The translations under genes and the position numbers were made by a program. Under the pieces are notes generated by a model, which saw only the letters and a list, made by a program, of their open reading frames with translations, was not told the DNA's origin and did no database searches. Positions 9,074-20,082 of a stretch of DNA of 64,000 nt are shown here, piece by piece; position 1 is the first letter of the stretch; each line of letters begins with the position of its first letter. The stretch is taken from assembly GCA_025210295.1 (NCBI GenBank), contig JAOASC010000046.1, positions 62,001-126,000 on the forward strand, read 5' to 3'. The stretch is from Flavobacteriales bacterium (GTDB lineage Bacteria > Bacteroidota > Bacteroidia > Flavobacteriales_D > Parvicellaceae).

Positions 9074-12000
9074 TTGAGAGAATCCAATCACATATTATTG
9101 ACCACAACCAACTGGATTGTAGTATTACTTTTGTGTATAACTGTTCAATCTGTTGTAGCTCAAGAAGATAGTACTAATCTTATTTACCCCATGCAAGATG
9201 GTTACGATCCTACTCAATCTGGTGGAAGTTTAATTGACTTCGACGATCCTCTTAACCTTAATTATGATGTACAATATGACCCAGTAACAGGTAAATATGT
9301 ATTTACATCTAAAGTTGGGGAAGACATTAACTATCGTCCAACCAGTTCAATGACACTTGAGGAGTATCTACAATACCAAAACAATCAATCCATGGATAAA
9401 TATTGGAAAGATCGTGTGGATGAACAGGTGCAAGAAGCTAGAGAACAGAATAGTGACAACAGTAATTTTAGACCTAAAATTAATGCGGGTAAAGGTGTTC
9501 GTAAAATCTTTGGAAGTGATTTTATTGAGATTAGACCACAAGGTAGTGCTGAGCTAAGTTTTGGATTGAATATCTCTAAAACCGAAAACCCTATTATTCC
9601 TGTAAAACAAAGAAGAATTACAACATTTGATTTTGATCAACAGATTCAAATGAATTTAACAGGAAAGATAGGAGACTTAATGCAAATTGGGTTTAACTAT
9701 AATACAGAAGCAACCTTTGATTTTGATAATAAATTAAAATTAGACTACTCTGGAGAAGAAGATGATATTATCCAAAAAATTGAAGCTGGTAATGTTAGTA
9801 TGCCACTAAATAGCTCTTTAATTACAGGATCACAAAGTTTATTTGGAATTAAAACGGAGTTAAAATTCGGTCGATTAACCACTACTACAGTATTGTCTCA
9901 GCAAAAAGGTGAAAAGAAAGAAATCGAAGTTGCTGGAGGAGCTCAAGTAAATGAATTTGAGCTATTCGCTGACAATTATGAAGAAAACAGACATTACTTT
10001 TTAAACTATCATTTTTATGATAATTATGATGCTTCTTTAACCACTCTCCCTGTAGTTACATCTGGAATACAAATCCAAAGAATGGAGGTTTGGATTACCA
10101 ATAGAACAAATGACTACGATGAAACAAGAAATATCATCGCATTTACCGATTTAGGAGAAAGTAACCAAACGAATATGGAAAATCCTTCTTGGAATACCAA
10201 TTCTCCATCAATACCAGACAATTCTCATAATGCACTATACAACAGTGTGAATTCTAACCAAGGAATAAGAGACTATGCTTCTGCTTCAAATATATTATCT
10301 GGGCCACAATACAATATGAGTCAAAGTGTAGAATATGAAAAGCTTCAAAATGCACGACTATTAACCTCTAACGAATATTCATACAATGCGCTACTGGGAT
10401 TCATTTCCTTAAATCAGTCACTCAATAACGATGAAGTACTAGCCGTTGCTTATCAATATACCTATAATGGTAACACCTATCAAGTAGGAGAATTTTCAAC
10501 AGATGGTATTGCTGGACAAGATGCTCTTTATCTAAAACTTCTAAAGTCGACAGTTAGGAACCCTAAAAAGAAACTATGGGACTTGATGATGAAAAATGTT
10601 TATTCATTAGGAGCCTATCAAGTGGATCAAGAAAATTTCAGACTGGATATCGTATACACTAACCCTAGTAATGGTATTGATATCAATTATATTCCTAAAC
10701 AACAAGTAGAGACCAAGTTGTTAACTCAACTCATTCAATTGGATCGTTTGGATCAGCAACAACGTCCATACTCCGATGGTGTATTTGACTTTGTTCCTGT
10801 AAGTTCAAGTAATGGCGTAATCAGTAACGCAGGAACTATCAACCCTAGGAATGGTAGGGTTTATTTTACTACTGTAGAACCTTTTGGTAAGACTTTAGAC
10901 ACACAACTGGCAAATGCTGGAGTATCCCAAAATGTGAGGAACACCATTGTTTTTAGTCCGCTATATGACAGTACTGTAACAGCTGCTCGACAAATACCTG
11001 AACTTAACCGATTTAAAATAAAGGGAACTTATCAATCTTCTGTTAGTTCTGAGATTTCATTAAATGCCCTTAATATACCAGAAGGTTCTGTTGTTGTAAC
11101 TGCAGGAGGTAGAGTTTTACAAGAAGGGACACACTATACTGTTGATTACAACCTTGGACGTGTCAAAATTCTTGATGATGGAATTTTAAGCTCTGGTACT
11201 CCAATAAAAATTGCTTTAGAAAGTAACTCTTTATTCAGTATTCAAACCAAATCATTGATAGGAACGCATTTTGACTATAGAATTAATAAGAATGCAAATA
11301 TAGGTGCTACAGTCATGCACCTTACTGAAAAACCGCTAACCCAAAAAGTAAATATTGGAGATGAACCTATTTCTAATACCATGTTAGGGCTTGATGGAGG
11401 TTTTAAACGAGAAGCACCAATATTAACCAAACTAGTCGATAAAATCCCTTTGATTAATACAAAAGAAAAATCAAGCATCAGCTTTAGTGGAGAAGTTGCA
11501 GCTCTTATTCCTGGGCACAATAGAGCTATTGGAGACGAAGGGAACTCCTACATAGACGCCTTTGAGGGGAGTCAATCTGCAATTGATATTCGTTCATACA
11601 ACACATGGGTTTTAGCTTCGACTCCGCAAGGACAACAAGATTTATTTCCAGAAGGTGAGGCCTATAATGACTTAATATACGGAAAAAATAGAGCTCGAAT
11701 TGCTTGGCATGTCGTTGATCCTTTGTTTCTAAATAATAATAGTCAAACTCCCGATTATATTAAGGATAGTGATATCCAAAAAGACAACAGAACAAGACAA
11801 GTACTTGTAAGTGAGGTTTTTCCTAACCAACAGTTAGGAACAGGGCAGCTAACCAACATCCCAGTATTTGACTTAAATTACTACCCTTCAGAGCGTGGTC
11901 CATATAACTTTGATGCAACTCCAAACGCAATTTCTGCCGGGGCAAACCCTAGTACAGGGGGATTGAATGATCCAGCTTCTAGATGGGGAGGAATTATGCG

Positions 12001-15000
12001 TCCACTAACAACAAATGATTTTGAAGCAGCTAATGTAGAGTTTATTCAATTTTGGATGATGGATCCTTTTAGTAGTACAACTTCTAACAGTGAGGGTGAA
12101 CCAGCGTCGAATGAAGATTCTCCTAATACTACAGGTGGAGATCTCTATTTTAACTTAGGTAATATTTCAGAAGATATCTTAAAAGATGGACAAAAATCTT
12201 TTGAAAATGGACTTCCAGCAGATGGTGTATATGATCCACAAACGCTCACCACTACAGAATGGGGAAGGATACCAACAACTCAAGTTATTGTGAATGCTTT
12301 CGATAACGACCCTAATAATCGTGTTAACCAAGATGTTGGATTAGATGGACTTATCGATGCAGAAGAAAGTAATTTCTTTTCAGATTTTATTAATGAAATT
12401 AGTGGAATTGTAACTAATCCAACAGCTTTACAAGAAATTTTAGATGATCCCTCTTCTGATGATTATAACTATTTCTTAGACGATGATTATGACGCGCAAC
12501 AAGTAGATATTTTAGAACGTTATAAGAAGTTTAACAACCCTGAAGGTAATTCTCCATCTTCTGAAACGTCTGCAACTTTAAATGCTGATGGTTATCCAAC
12601 TTCTGCCACTACCCTACCAAATGTTGAAGATATAAATAGGGACAATAACTTGAATGAAACAGAAAGCTATTTTCAATATAAAGTAAGTATGCGTCCCCAG
12701 GATATGGTTGTTGGAAAGAACTTTATTACAGATAGAATTTTAGCTACAGACAACAACAGTAACAAACAAGTTTATTGGTACCAATTTAGAATTCCAATTA
12801 GAGAGTACCAGAAAAAAGTAAACGATATTCAGGACTTTAGAGCAATTCGTTTTATGAGAATGTTTATGCATGGCTGGTCGCAAGAAGCTGTTTTACGTTT
12901 TGCACGATTAGACTTAATTAGAGGTCAGTGGCGAACTTATCAAGGGAATATGCTTTCTCCAGGAGAATATATCCAAGGAGAAGAATCGAACACTTCATTT
13001 GTTATTAATGCTGTAAACATTGAGCAAAATGGTAGTCGTGAGCCTATTCATTATGTTTTACCTGATGGAATTCAAAGACAAGTGAATTATCAAACAGCAA
13101 ACTTAGCTCAATTGAACGAGCAATCTTTAGTTTTAGACGTTTGTGGTTTACAAGATGGTGATGCTAGGGCTGCATTTAAAAATGTTGGTTTTGATGTAAG
13201 AAATTATAATAAAATTGAAATGTTTGTTCATGGTGAAAAGAACAATGAATTCGATGATGTCAAAGATGGTGATGCTACAGTTTTTGTCCGGTTAGGGACG
13301 GATTTTGTAAATAATTACTATGAGTATGAAATGCCACTAAAATTAAGTCCATGGAATAATCATACTCCTGAATCTGTTTGGCCAACTGAGAACAACATGG
13401 TGATTAACTTGGCTAACATCAAACAAGTAAAAAAGAATAGAAATGCTGCTAATTTCTCTACCTTTACGCGTTATACGGAGCGTGACCCATCTGATAATAC
13501 AAGAAATATTTCTGTAATAGGTAATCCTAATCTTCAAAACCTAAAAACCATTATGATTGGGGTTAGAAACCCTAAAAAAGATGACCCTACAAATTTAGGA
13601 ACGAATGATGATGGGTTAGAAAAATGTATTGAAGTTTGGGTAAATGAATTAAGACTGACTGATTTTAACCAACAAGGAGGATGGGCTACTATTGGTAGGT
13701 TGAATGCGCAATTAGCTGACTTTGCTGATGTTTCCCTTTCAGGAAATTATTCTACTCCATACTTTGGAAGTATAGAACAACGTGTAGGAGAAAGGCAACA
13801 GGAATATGTTTATGGAGTTGATGCCTCTACCACTGTTCAGCTAGGTAAGTTTTTTGGAAACAAAACTGGTTTACAACTTCCAATGTATATGGGCTATTCC
13901 AACAATACCATCAAACCGCTGTACGATCCATTAAATCCAGATTTGAATTTTGAAAAAAATCCAGAAGAAACTGACGAAGAGTGGCAAGAACGCTTTAGAA
14001 ATGGAAGTAATATCACTGAACGTAAATCTTTAAACTTCACCAATGTTCGTCTTGACCCTTCAGCCAAGAAAGAAAAAGATCCTAAAAAAGTGAAAAAACC
14101 TCGTTTTTATGATGTGAAAAACATTTCGGCATCTTATTCATACAATGAGATTACACACGTAGACATTAATACTCAATTAGATCGAAAAGTAAGTTATCTT
14201 GGAGGGCTGACTTATGGATTTAGTAATTCTCCTAAGCCTTGGGAACCATTTAAAAGGAATAAGCTTTTTAGAAAATCGAAATGGCTAAGACCCATTAAAG
14301 ATTTCAACCTTTATTTTGCGCCTAAAAAGCTAGGATTTAGAACAACGATGGACCGTACTTACAATGAGTATGAAATTCGTAGTAATATTGAAGGTGGTTT
14401 AACTATTCCTAACTATACAAAAACCTTTAATTGGGATAGAAACTACGACTTTAAATATGATCTAACCAAAAGTTTAAAATTTGATTTTACAGCATCCAAT
14501 AGAGCATTTATTAATGATCCCTATGGTAAAGTAGATTATGGAGCTTTTGGTTATAATAGAGAATCTGCTACCGATTCCGTTCAAACAAGTTTAAGAAATT
14601 TTGGAGAAACGATGAATTACGGTCATTCTATTAAAGTGTCTTATAAATGGCCTTTAAATAAATTCCCAATTACCGACTGGATTTCATTAAACACAAGATA
14701 TTCGGCTGATTTTGATTGGACCCAAGCACCTCTAGCTTTTAGTGATGTTGGAAATGTTGTCCAAAACTCAAGGCAAATACAATGGAATGGGAAATTGAAC
14801 ATGACCAATTTGTACAATAAAGTTCCTTATTTCAAAAAAATCAATCAAAAGTCGAACAGAAGACGTCCTACTTCTAGAAGAAGTGTTGGCCAAAAGAAAA
14901 AAACAGAAGAGGACGATAAAGGCAAAAAGAAAGAGGATAAAGAACAAAATAAATTTAACATCTTAGAAGAAACTGCCAAAATTTTAATGTCGCTAAAGAA

Positions 15001-16369
15001 TGTCTCAGGAACCTACGCAACTAATGATGGAATATTACTTCCTGGATTTGCTAATCGAACGGATATTTTAGGATTAGATGAAAATTTTCAAGGCCAATCT
15101 TGGGAATTTGTAACAGGAGGCTTCCAAGAGATGGATATTTTTGGGAGACCAACATCTTTTAATTATGCAGAAACAGCTTATACAAATGGTTGGTTAGTAG
15201 ATACGACTAAGTTTGGATTAATTAACACTCAACACCTTGTAACCCATTCAGAGAAGTTAAATTTAAAAGCTACTTTAAAACCTATTAAAGGATTTAGAAT
15301 TGATTTAACAGCCAATTACAATATTGCAACCAGAAATACTTCTAATCTTGGTGTTAATGGCAATGAATTTAGACATTTAAATCAACAGTTTAATGGTTCA
15401 TATAGCCGTTCAATCATTACATGGAATACTGCATTTGTTAGAGACAAAGGAGACAATAGCGATGATTTACAAAATATAACCTTTGACAATTTAAGAGCGA
15501 TCAGACCAGAAGTTTCTCACCTTATAGCAGGAACTAATGCACATTCAGACACAACTTCAGCTGAAAGCAGTTATGCAGGGGGGTACAATGGTGCTCAGCA
15601 AGATGTTGTCATTGGAGCGTTTTTAGCAGCTTATACTGGTCAAAATGTTAATGAAAAGAGTACCAATCCATTTAGAAAAATGCCATTGCCAAACTGGAGA
15701 ATCTCGTATGATGGATTATCTAAGATTAAATGGGTTAAGAAGTATGTCAGAACACTATCTTTTACACATGCTTATCGTTCTAACTTTAATATGGGGAACT
15801 ATACTACAAATTTAGGTTTTGAAAGTGATCAGCTTGGAGCAACAGAACTAGATATGGCTGGAAATTTCATCAGTGAAAAACAAATACTAAATGTTGCTAT
15901 TACAGAACAATTCCAACCATTATTAGGAGCCAATTTAACCTTAAAAAATGGAGTAAAAGGAAAACTTGAAATAAAGAAAGATAGAAATATTGCATTGAGC
16001 TTATCCAACAATCAAATTACAGAAATTAAAGGAAGTGAATTGGTTATTGGTTCAGGATATATTTTTAAGAAATTACAATTGCCGTTTAAATTTAACGGAA
16101 AGAAAATTGACCCTAGTGACCTTAATTTAGATTTAAGTATTTCTATTAGGGATAATAAGACTATAACTCGTAAAATTATAGAGAATCAAAACCAAGCAAC
16201 TGCTGGACAAAATATGATTTCGATCAAATTTAATGGACAATATAATCTTAGTAAAAACTTAATGATTAGAGCCTATTATGATCGAGTAGTAAATACCCCT
16301 GTAATTTCTACGTCATTCCCTACAGCAAATACAAAAGCTGGATTTGCATTAAGGTTTATGTTACAGTAA
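9074..16369 (+). CDS. sprA: SprA, T9SS outer-membrane translocon channel
   Basis: SprA (Sov in Porphyromonas) is the giant outer-membrane barrel through which T9SS cargo leaves the cell; it is also needed for gliding in Flavobacterium. At 2,431 residues it is close to the roughly 2,400 of known SprA proteins. The N-terminus has a signal peptide (hydrophobic residues about 14-27, cleavage after VVAQ). Family-like features include early barrel strands around FRPKINAGKGVRKIFG and EIRPQGSAELSFGLNIS, repeated LINLANIKQ- and VWVNELRLTDF-type segments, and a C-terminal strand AGFALRFMLQ. The start must be the TTG at 9074: an in-frame TAA lies at 9065-9067 and the first in-frame ATG is beyond the signal peptide. 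A lysine- and glutamate-rich linker lies near residues 1925-1960. A T9SS cargo gene follows 133 bp downstream. Confidence 0.93.
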   Translation: MRESNHILLTTTNWIVVLLLCITVQSVVAQEDSTNLIYPMQDGYDPTQSGGSLIDFDDPLNLNYDVQYDPVTGKYVFTSKVGEDINYRPTSSMTLEEYLQYQNNQSMDKYWKDRVDEQVQEAREQNSDNSNFRPKINAGKGVRKIFGSDFIEIRPQGSAELSFGLNISKTENPIIPVKQRRITTFDFDQQIQMNLTGKIGDLMQIGFNYNTEATFDFDNKLKLDYSGEEDDIIQKIEAGNVSMPLNSSLITGSQSLFGIKTELKFGRLTTTTVLSQQKGEKKEIEVAGGAQVNEFELFADNYEENRHYFLNYHFYDNYDASLTTLPVVTSGIQIQRMEVWITNRTNDYDETRNIIAFTDLGESNQTNMENPSWNTNSPSIPDNSHNALYNSVNSNQGIRDYASASNILSGPQYNMSQSVEYEKLQNARLLTSNEYSYNALLGFISLNQSLNNDEVLAVAYQYTYNGNTYQVGEFSTDGIAGQDALYLKLLKSTVRNPKKKLWDLMMKNVYSLGAYQVDQENFRLDIVYTNPSNGIDINYIPKQQVETKLLTQLIQLDRLDQQQRPYSDGVFDFVPVSSSNGVISNAGTINPRNGRVYFTTVEPFGKTLDTQLANAGVSQNVRNTIVFSPLYDSTVTAARQIPELNRFKIKGTYQSSVSSEISLNALNIPEGSVVVTAGGRVLQEGTHYTVDYNLGRVKILDDGILSSGTPIKIALESNSLFSIQTKSLIGTHFDYRINKNANIGATVMHLTEKPLTQKVNIGDEPISNTMLGLDGGFKREAPILTKLVDKIPLINTKEKSSISFSGEVAALIPGHNRAIGDEGNSYIDAFEGSQSAIDIRSYNTWVLASTPQGQQDLFPEGEAYNDLIYGKNRARIAWHVVDPLFLNNNSQTPDYIKDSDIQKDNRTRQVLVSEVFPNQQLGTGQLTNIPVFDLNYYPSERGPYNFDATPNAISAGANPSTGGLNDPASRWGGIMRPLTTNDFEAANVEFIQFWMMDPFSSTTSNSEGEPASNEDSPNTTGGDLYFNLGNISEDILKDGQKSFENGLPADGVYDPQTLTTTEWGRIPTTQVIVNAFDNDPNNRVNQDVGLDGLIDAEESNFFSDFINEISGIVTNPTALQEILDDPSSDDYNYFLDDDYDAQQVDILERYKKFNNPEGNSPSSETSATLNADGYPTSATTLPNVEDINRDNNLNETESYFQYKVSMRPQDMVVGKNFITDRILATDNNSNKQVYWYQFRIPIREYQKKVNDIQDFRAIRFMRMFMHGWSQEAVLRFARLDLIRGQWRTYQGNMLSPGEYIQGEESNTSFVINAVNIEQNGSREPIHYVLPDGIQRQVNYQTANLAQLNEQSLVLDVCGLQDGDARAAFKNVGFDVRNYNKIEMFVHGEKNNEFDDVKDGDATVFVRLGTDFVNNYYEYEMPLKLSPWNNHTPESVWPTENNMVINLANIKQVKKNRNAANFSTFTRYTERDPSDNTRNISVIGNPNLQNLKTIMIGVRNPKKDDPTNLGTNDDGLEKCIEVWVNELRLTDFNQQGGWATIGRLNAQLADFADVSLSGNYSTPYFGSIEQRVGERQQEYVYGVDASTTVQLGKFFGNKTGLQLPMYMGYSNNTIKPLYDPLNPDLNFEKNPEETDEEWQERFRNGSNITERKSLNFTNVRLDPSAKKEKDPKKVKKPRFYDVKNISASYSYNEITHVDINTQLDRKVSYLGGLTYGFSNSPKPWEPFKRNKLFRKSKWLRPIKDFNLYFAPKKLGFRTTMDRTYNEYEIRSNIEGGLTIPNYTKTFNWDRNYDFKYDLTKSLKFDFTASNRAFINDPYGKVDYGAFGYNRESATDSVQTSLRNFGETMNYGHSIKVSYKWPLNKFPITDWISLNTRYSADFDWTQAPLAFSDVGNVVQNSRQIQWNGKLNMTNLYNKVPYFKKINQKSNRRRPTSRRSVGQKKKTEEDDKGKKKEDKEQNKFNILEETAKILMSLKNVSGTYATNDGILLPGFANRTDILGLDENFQGQSWEFVTGGFQEMDIFGRPTSFNYAETAYTNGWLVDTTKFGLINTQHLVTHSEKLNLKATLKPIKGFRIDLTANYNIATRNTSNLGVNGNEFRHLNQQFNGSYSRSIITWNTAFVRDKGDNSDDLQNITFDNLRAIRPEVSHLIAGTNAHSDTTSAESSYAGGYNGAQQDVVIGAFLAAYTGQNVNEKSTNPFRKMPLPNWRISYDGLSKIKWVKKYVRTLSFTHAYRSNFNMGNYTTNLGFESDQLGATELDMAGNFISEKQILNVAITEQFQPLLGANLTLKNGVKGKLEIKKDRNIALSLSNNQITEIKGSELVIGSGYIFKKLQLPFKFNGKKIDPSDLNLDLSISIRDNKTITRKIIENQNQATAGQNMISIKFNGQYNLSKNLMIRAYYDRVVNTPVISTSFPTANTKAGFALRFMLQ

Positions 16370-16502
16370 TTATCCTTATTTCTTCCTAATTTATTCTTAA
16401 TAATAGTATTTTTATCAAAAACTTAACAAGTTTTAGAATAAATTCTTTTATTTTTACTTATTAGATAGATTTTACCCCACAAGAGAACTAATACCTACGA
16501 CT

Positions 16503-19500
16503 ATGATAAAAAATATTACACTTATAATTGTCTCATTATTATTTTTAATCAGTGCTCAAACAAGTGCTCAAACAGTCTATAATAGTGCCAATACAGGAAA
16601 CTGGAATGTCGCTGCTACATGGCAGATTACCACTTATATTTTTGTACCGACTCCTTTTCCACATTTCGTACCGGTTACTGCTCCAGCAACAACCCCTCCT
16701 ACTGCTACAGATTATGTATCGATTAATGATGGGCACACGGTAACTGCAGCAGCCAATGCTAACGCAGCATCCGTAACGGTATATTCCACCTCTACACTTA
16801 CACCAGCTAAACTTATTTTAAATTCAGGTGTAACGTTAACTACCGACAGTTTATATTTATATCCAACTGGTGATGGAAACTCTTCTCTTGATAATGATGG
16901 GACAATTAATACTTCTAAAGTTGAGCTTAACACTTCTAATGCTGCAGCATTAGCAACATTGACGAATAATGGAGCAATAACAACTACGCAATCTGTATTT
17001 AATGAAGCTACTGGTACAGCCAATTTAACCATTAATTCAGGGGGGACTTATACCACAAGTACATTCACCACAAATAATACAGCAGCTGCAAATACCATCA
17101 TCGATCTATCATCAGGGACAGGGGTATTTGAAACTTCAAACTCTTTTTCGGGTAATGACCTTACGCTGACAGGAGGAAGTGCTGGTAGTGTTGTTAGGTT
17201 CGCTGGTACTGCTGCCATTACAATTCCTGCTGCTACGACAACTTTTGTTTTTGATAACATTGAAATTTCGAATACCACAGGTGCTTCCATCAATGCACAA
17301 TTAACGGCTTCTAATTTCAATGGGAGTATTAGTACAATAGGAAGTGGAATTTTTAATTTGAACAACTTTGACATTGCTGTTCCTGGAGACATCAATAATG
17401 CAGGAACAATCAATGCGAATGCTAATATAGATTTAGCTGGAGATTTTATTTCAAGCGGTACATTTACTTCTTCTGGATCTAATATTAATTTAGAAGGTGA
17501 TTGGAATAATACAGGAACATATACTCATCAAAGTGGAGATATTGTAACACTAGATGGAACTAGCGCTGGCGCTTCAATTATCGGTAACAACAATTTTTAT
17601 GAATTAGTGATTAATAAATCAGGGCAGACTGTTAGTGTTCCTTCTGGTAACCAAGATATTACAAGTATATTAGATTTAGATGCTGGAACTTTTAACGTTT
17701 CTGCTGGAGCTAATGTAACCCTATTGAGTAGTGCTAGTGGTACTGCGCAATTAGATGTCATTGAAGCAGGTGCTACATATACTGGAGATCTAGTCGTACA
17801 ACGTTTTTTAGCGATGGGCAATGATGGATGGAGAGAGCTTACCTCTCCTGTAACAAGTACAACTTTAGCTAACTGGCAAGACGATGGAGTCATTTTAACA
17901 GGTTTTACAGGAGCCGATTATGATGCTTCAAATTGGTATGGGTGGATTAACTCTTGGACCTATAGCGAACCAAGTGCTTCTGGAACAAAGGATAATGGTT
18001 GGACTGCTGCGACTAGCAATACCAATCCTACTGCTTTTACTAACGGTCATCGAATATATATCGGAACTGGAAACACGACTTTATCAGTGAAAGGAGCTCC
18101 TAATAATGGCTTTACATTGGCTAATGTAACCAATGGAGGAAGTGGTTCTGGAGATGATCAAAATGGTTGGAACCTTATTGGTAACCCCTACCCATGTACT
18201 ATTGACTGGAATACACTAACACCTGTAAGTGTAGATGCTGCTTATTGGATTTGGAATGCAACTGCTGGAAATTATGGAGTCTATCAAACTGGAGCTGGAT
18301 CAGGTACTAATGGAGTTGACAATCATATTGCACATAGTCAAGCGTTTTGGGTACATGCATCAGCAGCAAGTGGTTTCTTAATTTTTTCTGAAACGAGTAA
18401 AGTAAGAAATGATAAAGCATTTGTTAAAAGTAGTAACAATGATGAATTTGTAAGAATAAAGTTATCTGGAGCAGTTAACTCATACTCTGATGAAGCAATC
18501 CTTACGTTTAATCAAAATGCAACAGCACAATATGATGCTGGGATTGATCAAAATAAGTTATTTACCGAACTTACCCAGGCAGCGCCAAGTTTAGCTATCA
18601 CTACAACGGACAACTATAATTTATCAATTGCTGGGGTTAATGAATTTATGAGCACAACAATTCCTCTGAAAGCTTATGCTGGTGACAGTGCTCATGGGAA
18701 TTATACCATTGAATTTGATTTCCCGGAAAACACCTTAATCAACTCATGTGTAACCCTAGAAGACTTAGAAACAGGTATCATTACAGACTTGAAGACAACT
18801 CCAGCTTATAGTTTTGTTACAACTGCAAGTTCTCCACAAGATCGTTTCTTAATTCATATTACCTCGCCTTTTGAGTCTACTGTATTATCTCCTTCATGTG
18901 CTAACCTAACTGATGGTTCTATTGAAATAGAAGGAGCTAACGTTAACGGTAACACATTTACATTAGCTAACAGTTCTGGAGTGATTACCTCTGTTGTTGC
19001 TACTGGTAGTCAAATTTCTTTTGAAGATCTTCCTAGTGGAGATTATACGGTAACTTCATCTCAAAGCTCTGCATGTGGATATAATAGTTTAAATATCACG
19101 ATTACTAATCCGCAGGAAGTTATTGCAAGTTTTGAACTTAATAGCGCTACTATTTATCTTGATGATAACGCCACAATTACTCCACAAAATAATTCTACAG
19201 GCGATAACTATTCTTGGGATTTTGGTGATGGGAATATTAGTTTTGATGAAAATCCATCGCATACTTATAGTGCACCGGGTACTTACACGATTACATTAAC
19301 AGTTGAAAGCAATGGTTGTGAATCAACATTTACTTCGACTATAGAAGTTAAAGCTACAACATCAATAGAAGACTTAACAGCTAATAAGTTTGAAGTAATT
19401 AGTTTCGATAGCTATATCACTGTTAATTTTAAAGCGTTACTAACTAATGCTACTCTTTCGATTACTGACCTTAGTGGAAAACAAGTTTACAGTCAATCAA

Positions 19501-19610
19501 TTAATGGCAATACAATTTCTATAAATACTGATCAATATGCTAATGGAAGCTATTTGATTAATGTATACAGCAATCAAGAAGTATATACTAAGAAAGTTAT
19601 CATTCAATAA
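16503..19610 (+). CDS. T9SS type A cargo with PKD domain (large secreted surface protein)
   Basis: A 1,035-residue exported protein. The signal peptide (residues 1-22, ending SAQ) is followed by a NWNVAATW segment and TDYVSINDGHTVT, as in the N-terminal regions of many Bacteroidota surface proteins with a beta-helix. A long alanine-, threonine- and asparagine-rich repeat region follows (about 60-430; INNAGTINANAN, NNTGTYTHQSGD). The middle (about 430-640) resembles a domain with NGWNLIGNPYPC. A PKD domain lies at about 875-948 (YSWDFGDGN and HTYSAPGTYTITLTV). The C-terminal 75 residues form a type A sorting domain (LSITDLSGKQVYSQ, YANGSYLINVYS, final KKVIIQ). It is presumably exported by the T9SS encoded just upstream. 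Ligand and function are unknown. A strong terminator follows. Confidence 0.82.
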   Translation: MIKNITLIIVSLLFLISAQTSAQTVYNSANTGNWNVAATWQITTYIFVPTPFPHFVPVTAPATTPPTATDYVSINDGHTVTAAANANAASVTVYSTSTLTPAKLILNSGVTLTTDSLYLYPTGDGNSSLDNDGTINTSKVELNTSNAAALATLTNNGAITTTQSVFNEATGTANLTINSGGTYTTSTFTTNNTAAANTIIDLSSGTGVFETSNSFSGNDLTLTGGSAGSVVRFAGTAAITIPAATTTFVFDNIEISNTTGASINAQLTASNFNGSISTIGSGIFNLNNFDIAVPGDINNAGTINANANIDLAGDFISSGTFTSSGSNINLEGDWNNTGTYTHQSGDIVTLDGTSAGASIIGNNNFYELVINKSGQTVSVPSGNQDITSILDLDAGTFNVSAGANVTLLSSASGTAQLDVIEAGATYTGDLVVQRFLAMGNDGWRELTSPVTSTTLANWQDDGVILTGFTGADYDASNWYGWINSWTYSEPSASGTKDNGWTAATSNTNPTAFTNGHRIYIGTGNTTLSVKGAPNNGFTLANVTNGGSGSGDDQNGWNLIGNPYPCTIDWNTLTPVSVDAAYWIWNATAGNYGVYQTGAGSGTNGVDNHIAHSQAFWVHASAASGFLIFSETSKVRNDKAFVKSSNNDEFVRIKLSGAVNSYSDEAILTFNQNATAQYDAGIDQNKLFTELTQAAPSLAITTTDNYNLSIAGVNEFMSTTIPLKAYAGDSAHGNYTIEFDFPENTLINSCVTLEDLETGIITDLKTTPAYSFVTTASSPQDRFLIHITSPFESTVLSPSCANLTDGSIEIEGANVNGNTFTLANSSGVITSVVATGSQISFEDLPSGDYTVTSSQSSACGYNSLNITITNPQEVIASFELNSATIYLDDNATITPQNNSTGDNYSWDFGDGNISFDENPSHTYSAPGTYTITLTVESNGCESTFTSTIEVKATTSIEDLTANKFEVISFDSYITVNFKALLTNATLSITDLSGKQVYSQSINGNTISINTDQYANGSYLINVYSNQEVYTKKVIIQ

Positions 19611-19632
19611 AAGATCATTCAACATGATTATC

Positions 19633-19663
19633 AAAAAGGGCATATTCATTATGCCCTTTTTTT
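19633..19663 (+). terminator. Rho-independent terminator after the PKD cargo gene
   Basis: An 11-bp inverted repeat (AAAAAGGGCAT and its complement) encloses a 7-base loop and runs into a T tract. It begins 23 bp after the stop codon of the cargo gene. Confidence 0.85.
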
Positions 19664-20043
19664 GTATGGATAAAACTTTCCCCTCTTAATAGGTTGGTAA
19701 AACTTCTTGCACAAAACAGTCTATTTCTAAGGTAATAGCGTAATTCAATTTGAAGCCCCATATATTGTTACACCAGCTATTAAGCTTTCAAAGAAATACA
19801 TCTTTGCTTTGATATTATGGTCGAAAGCACCTTGTTTAATCCCCTAAAAAGCACTACTGGAACCAACCAAGCAGACACCAAGAGATAAAAAGGAAAAGAA
19901 GAAAAATAATTTTCTAACTCTACTTGTTTTAGTGTTTTAGAAAATAACTCAAAATCTGGCGGAGAAATTCGGTTGATTAGAATAACCTCCAAAAGGATGA
20001 AAGTAACAGTAAGCTAATGACCATTCCGCTATAAAATATTTCA
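19664..20043 (+). other. Intergenic stretch with no convincing gene
   Basis: About 380 bases between two terminators. The only open frame of note is a 70-codon minus-strand frame at 19780-19992 with no recognisable family, no good start context and a mixed hydrophobic composition. I see no tRNA, repeat or insertion-sequence end. It could be decayed DNA or hold an unrecognised small RNA. Confidence 0.5.
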
Positions 20044-20082
20044 TCAAAAAAAAACCTTTAGAATAAAGAATTCTAAAGGTTT
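20044..20082 (-). terminator. Rho-independent terminator after the POT transporter gene
   Basis: A perfect 12-bp inverted repeat (AAACCTTTAGAA and its complement, 20052-20063 and 20071-20082) with a 7-base loop. Read on the minus strand it is followed by a run of T, 25 bp beyond the stop codon of the 690-residue transporter. Confidence 0.85.

Noticed and set aside
16712-17413. Two long minus-strand frames opposite the PKD cargo gene
   Set aside because: They are antisense to a low-complexity Ala/Thr/Asn-rich coding region with clear signal peptide and sorting domain; the valine- and alanine-rich products look like shadows.
19780-19992. Minus-strand open frame of 70 codons
   Set aside because: No family resemblance, no start context and no partner gene; it lies in an otherwise non-coding stretch.
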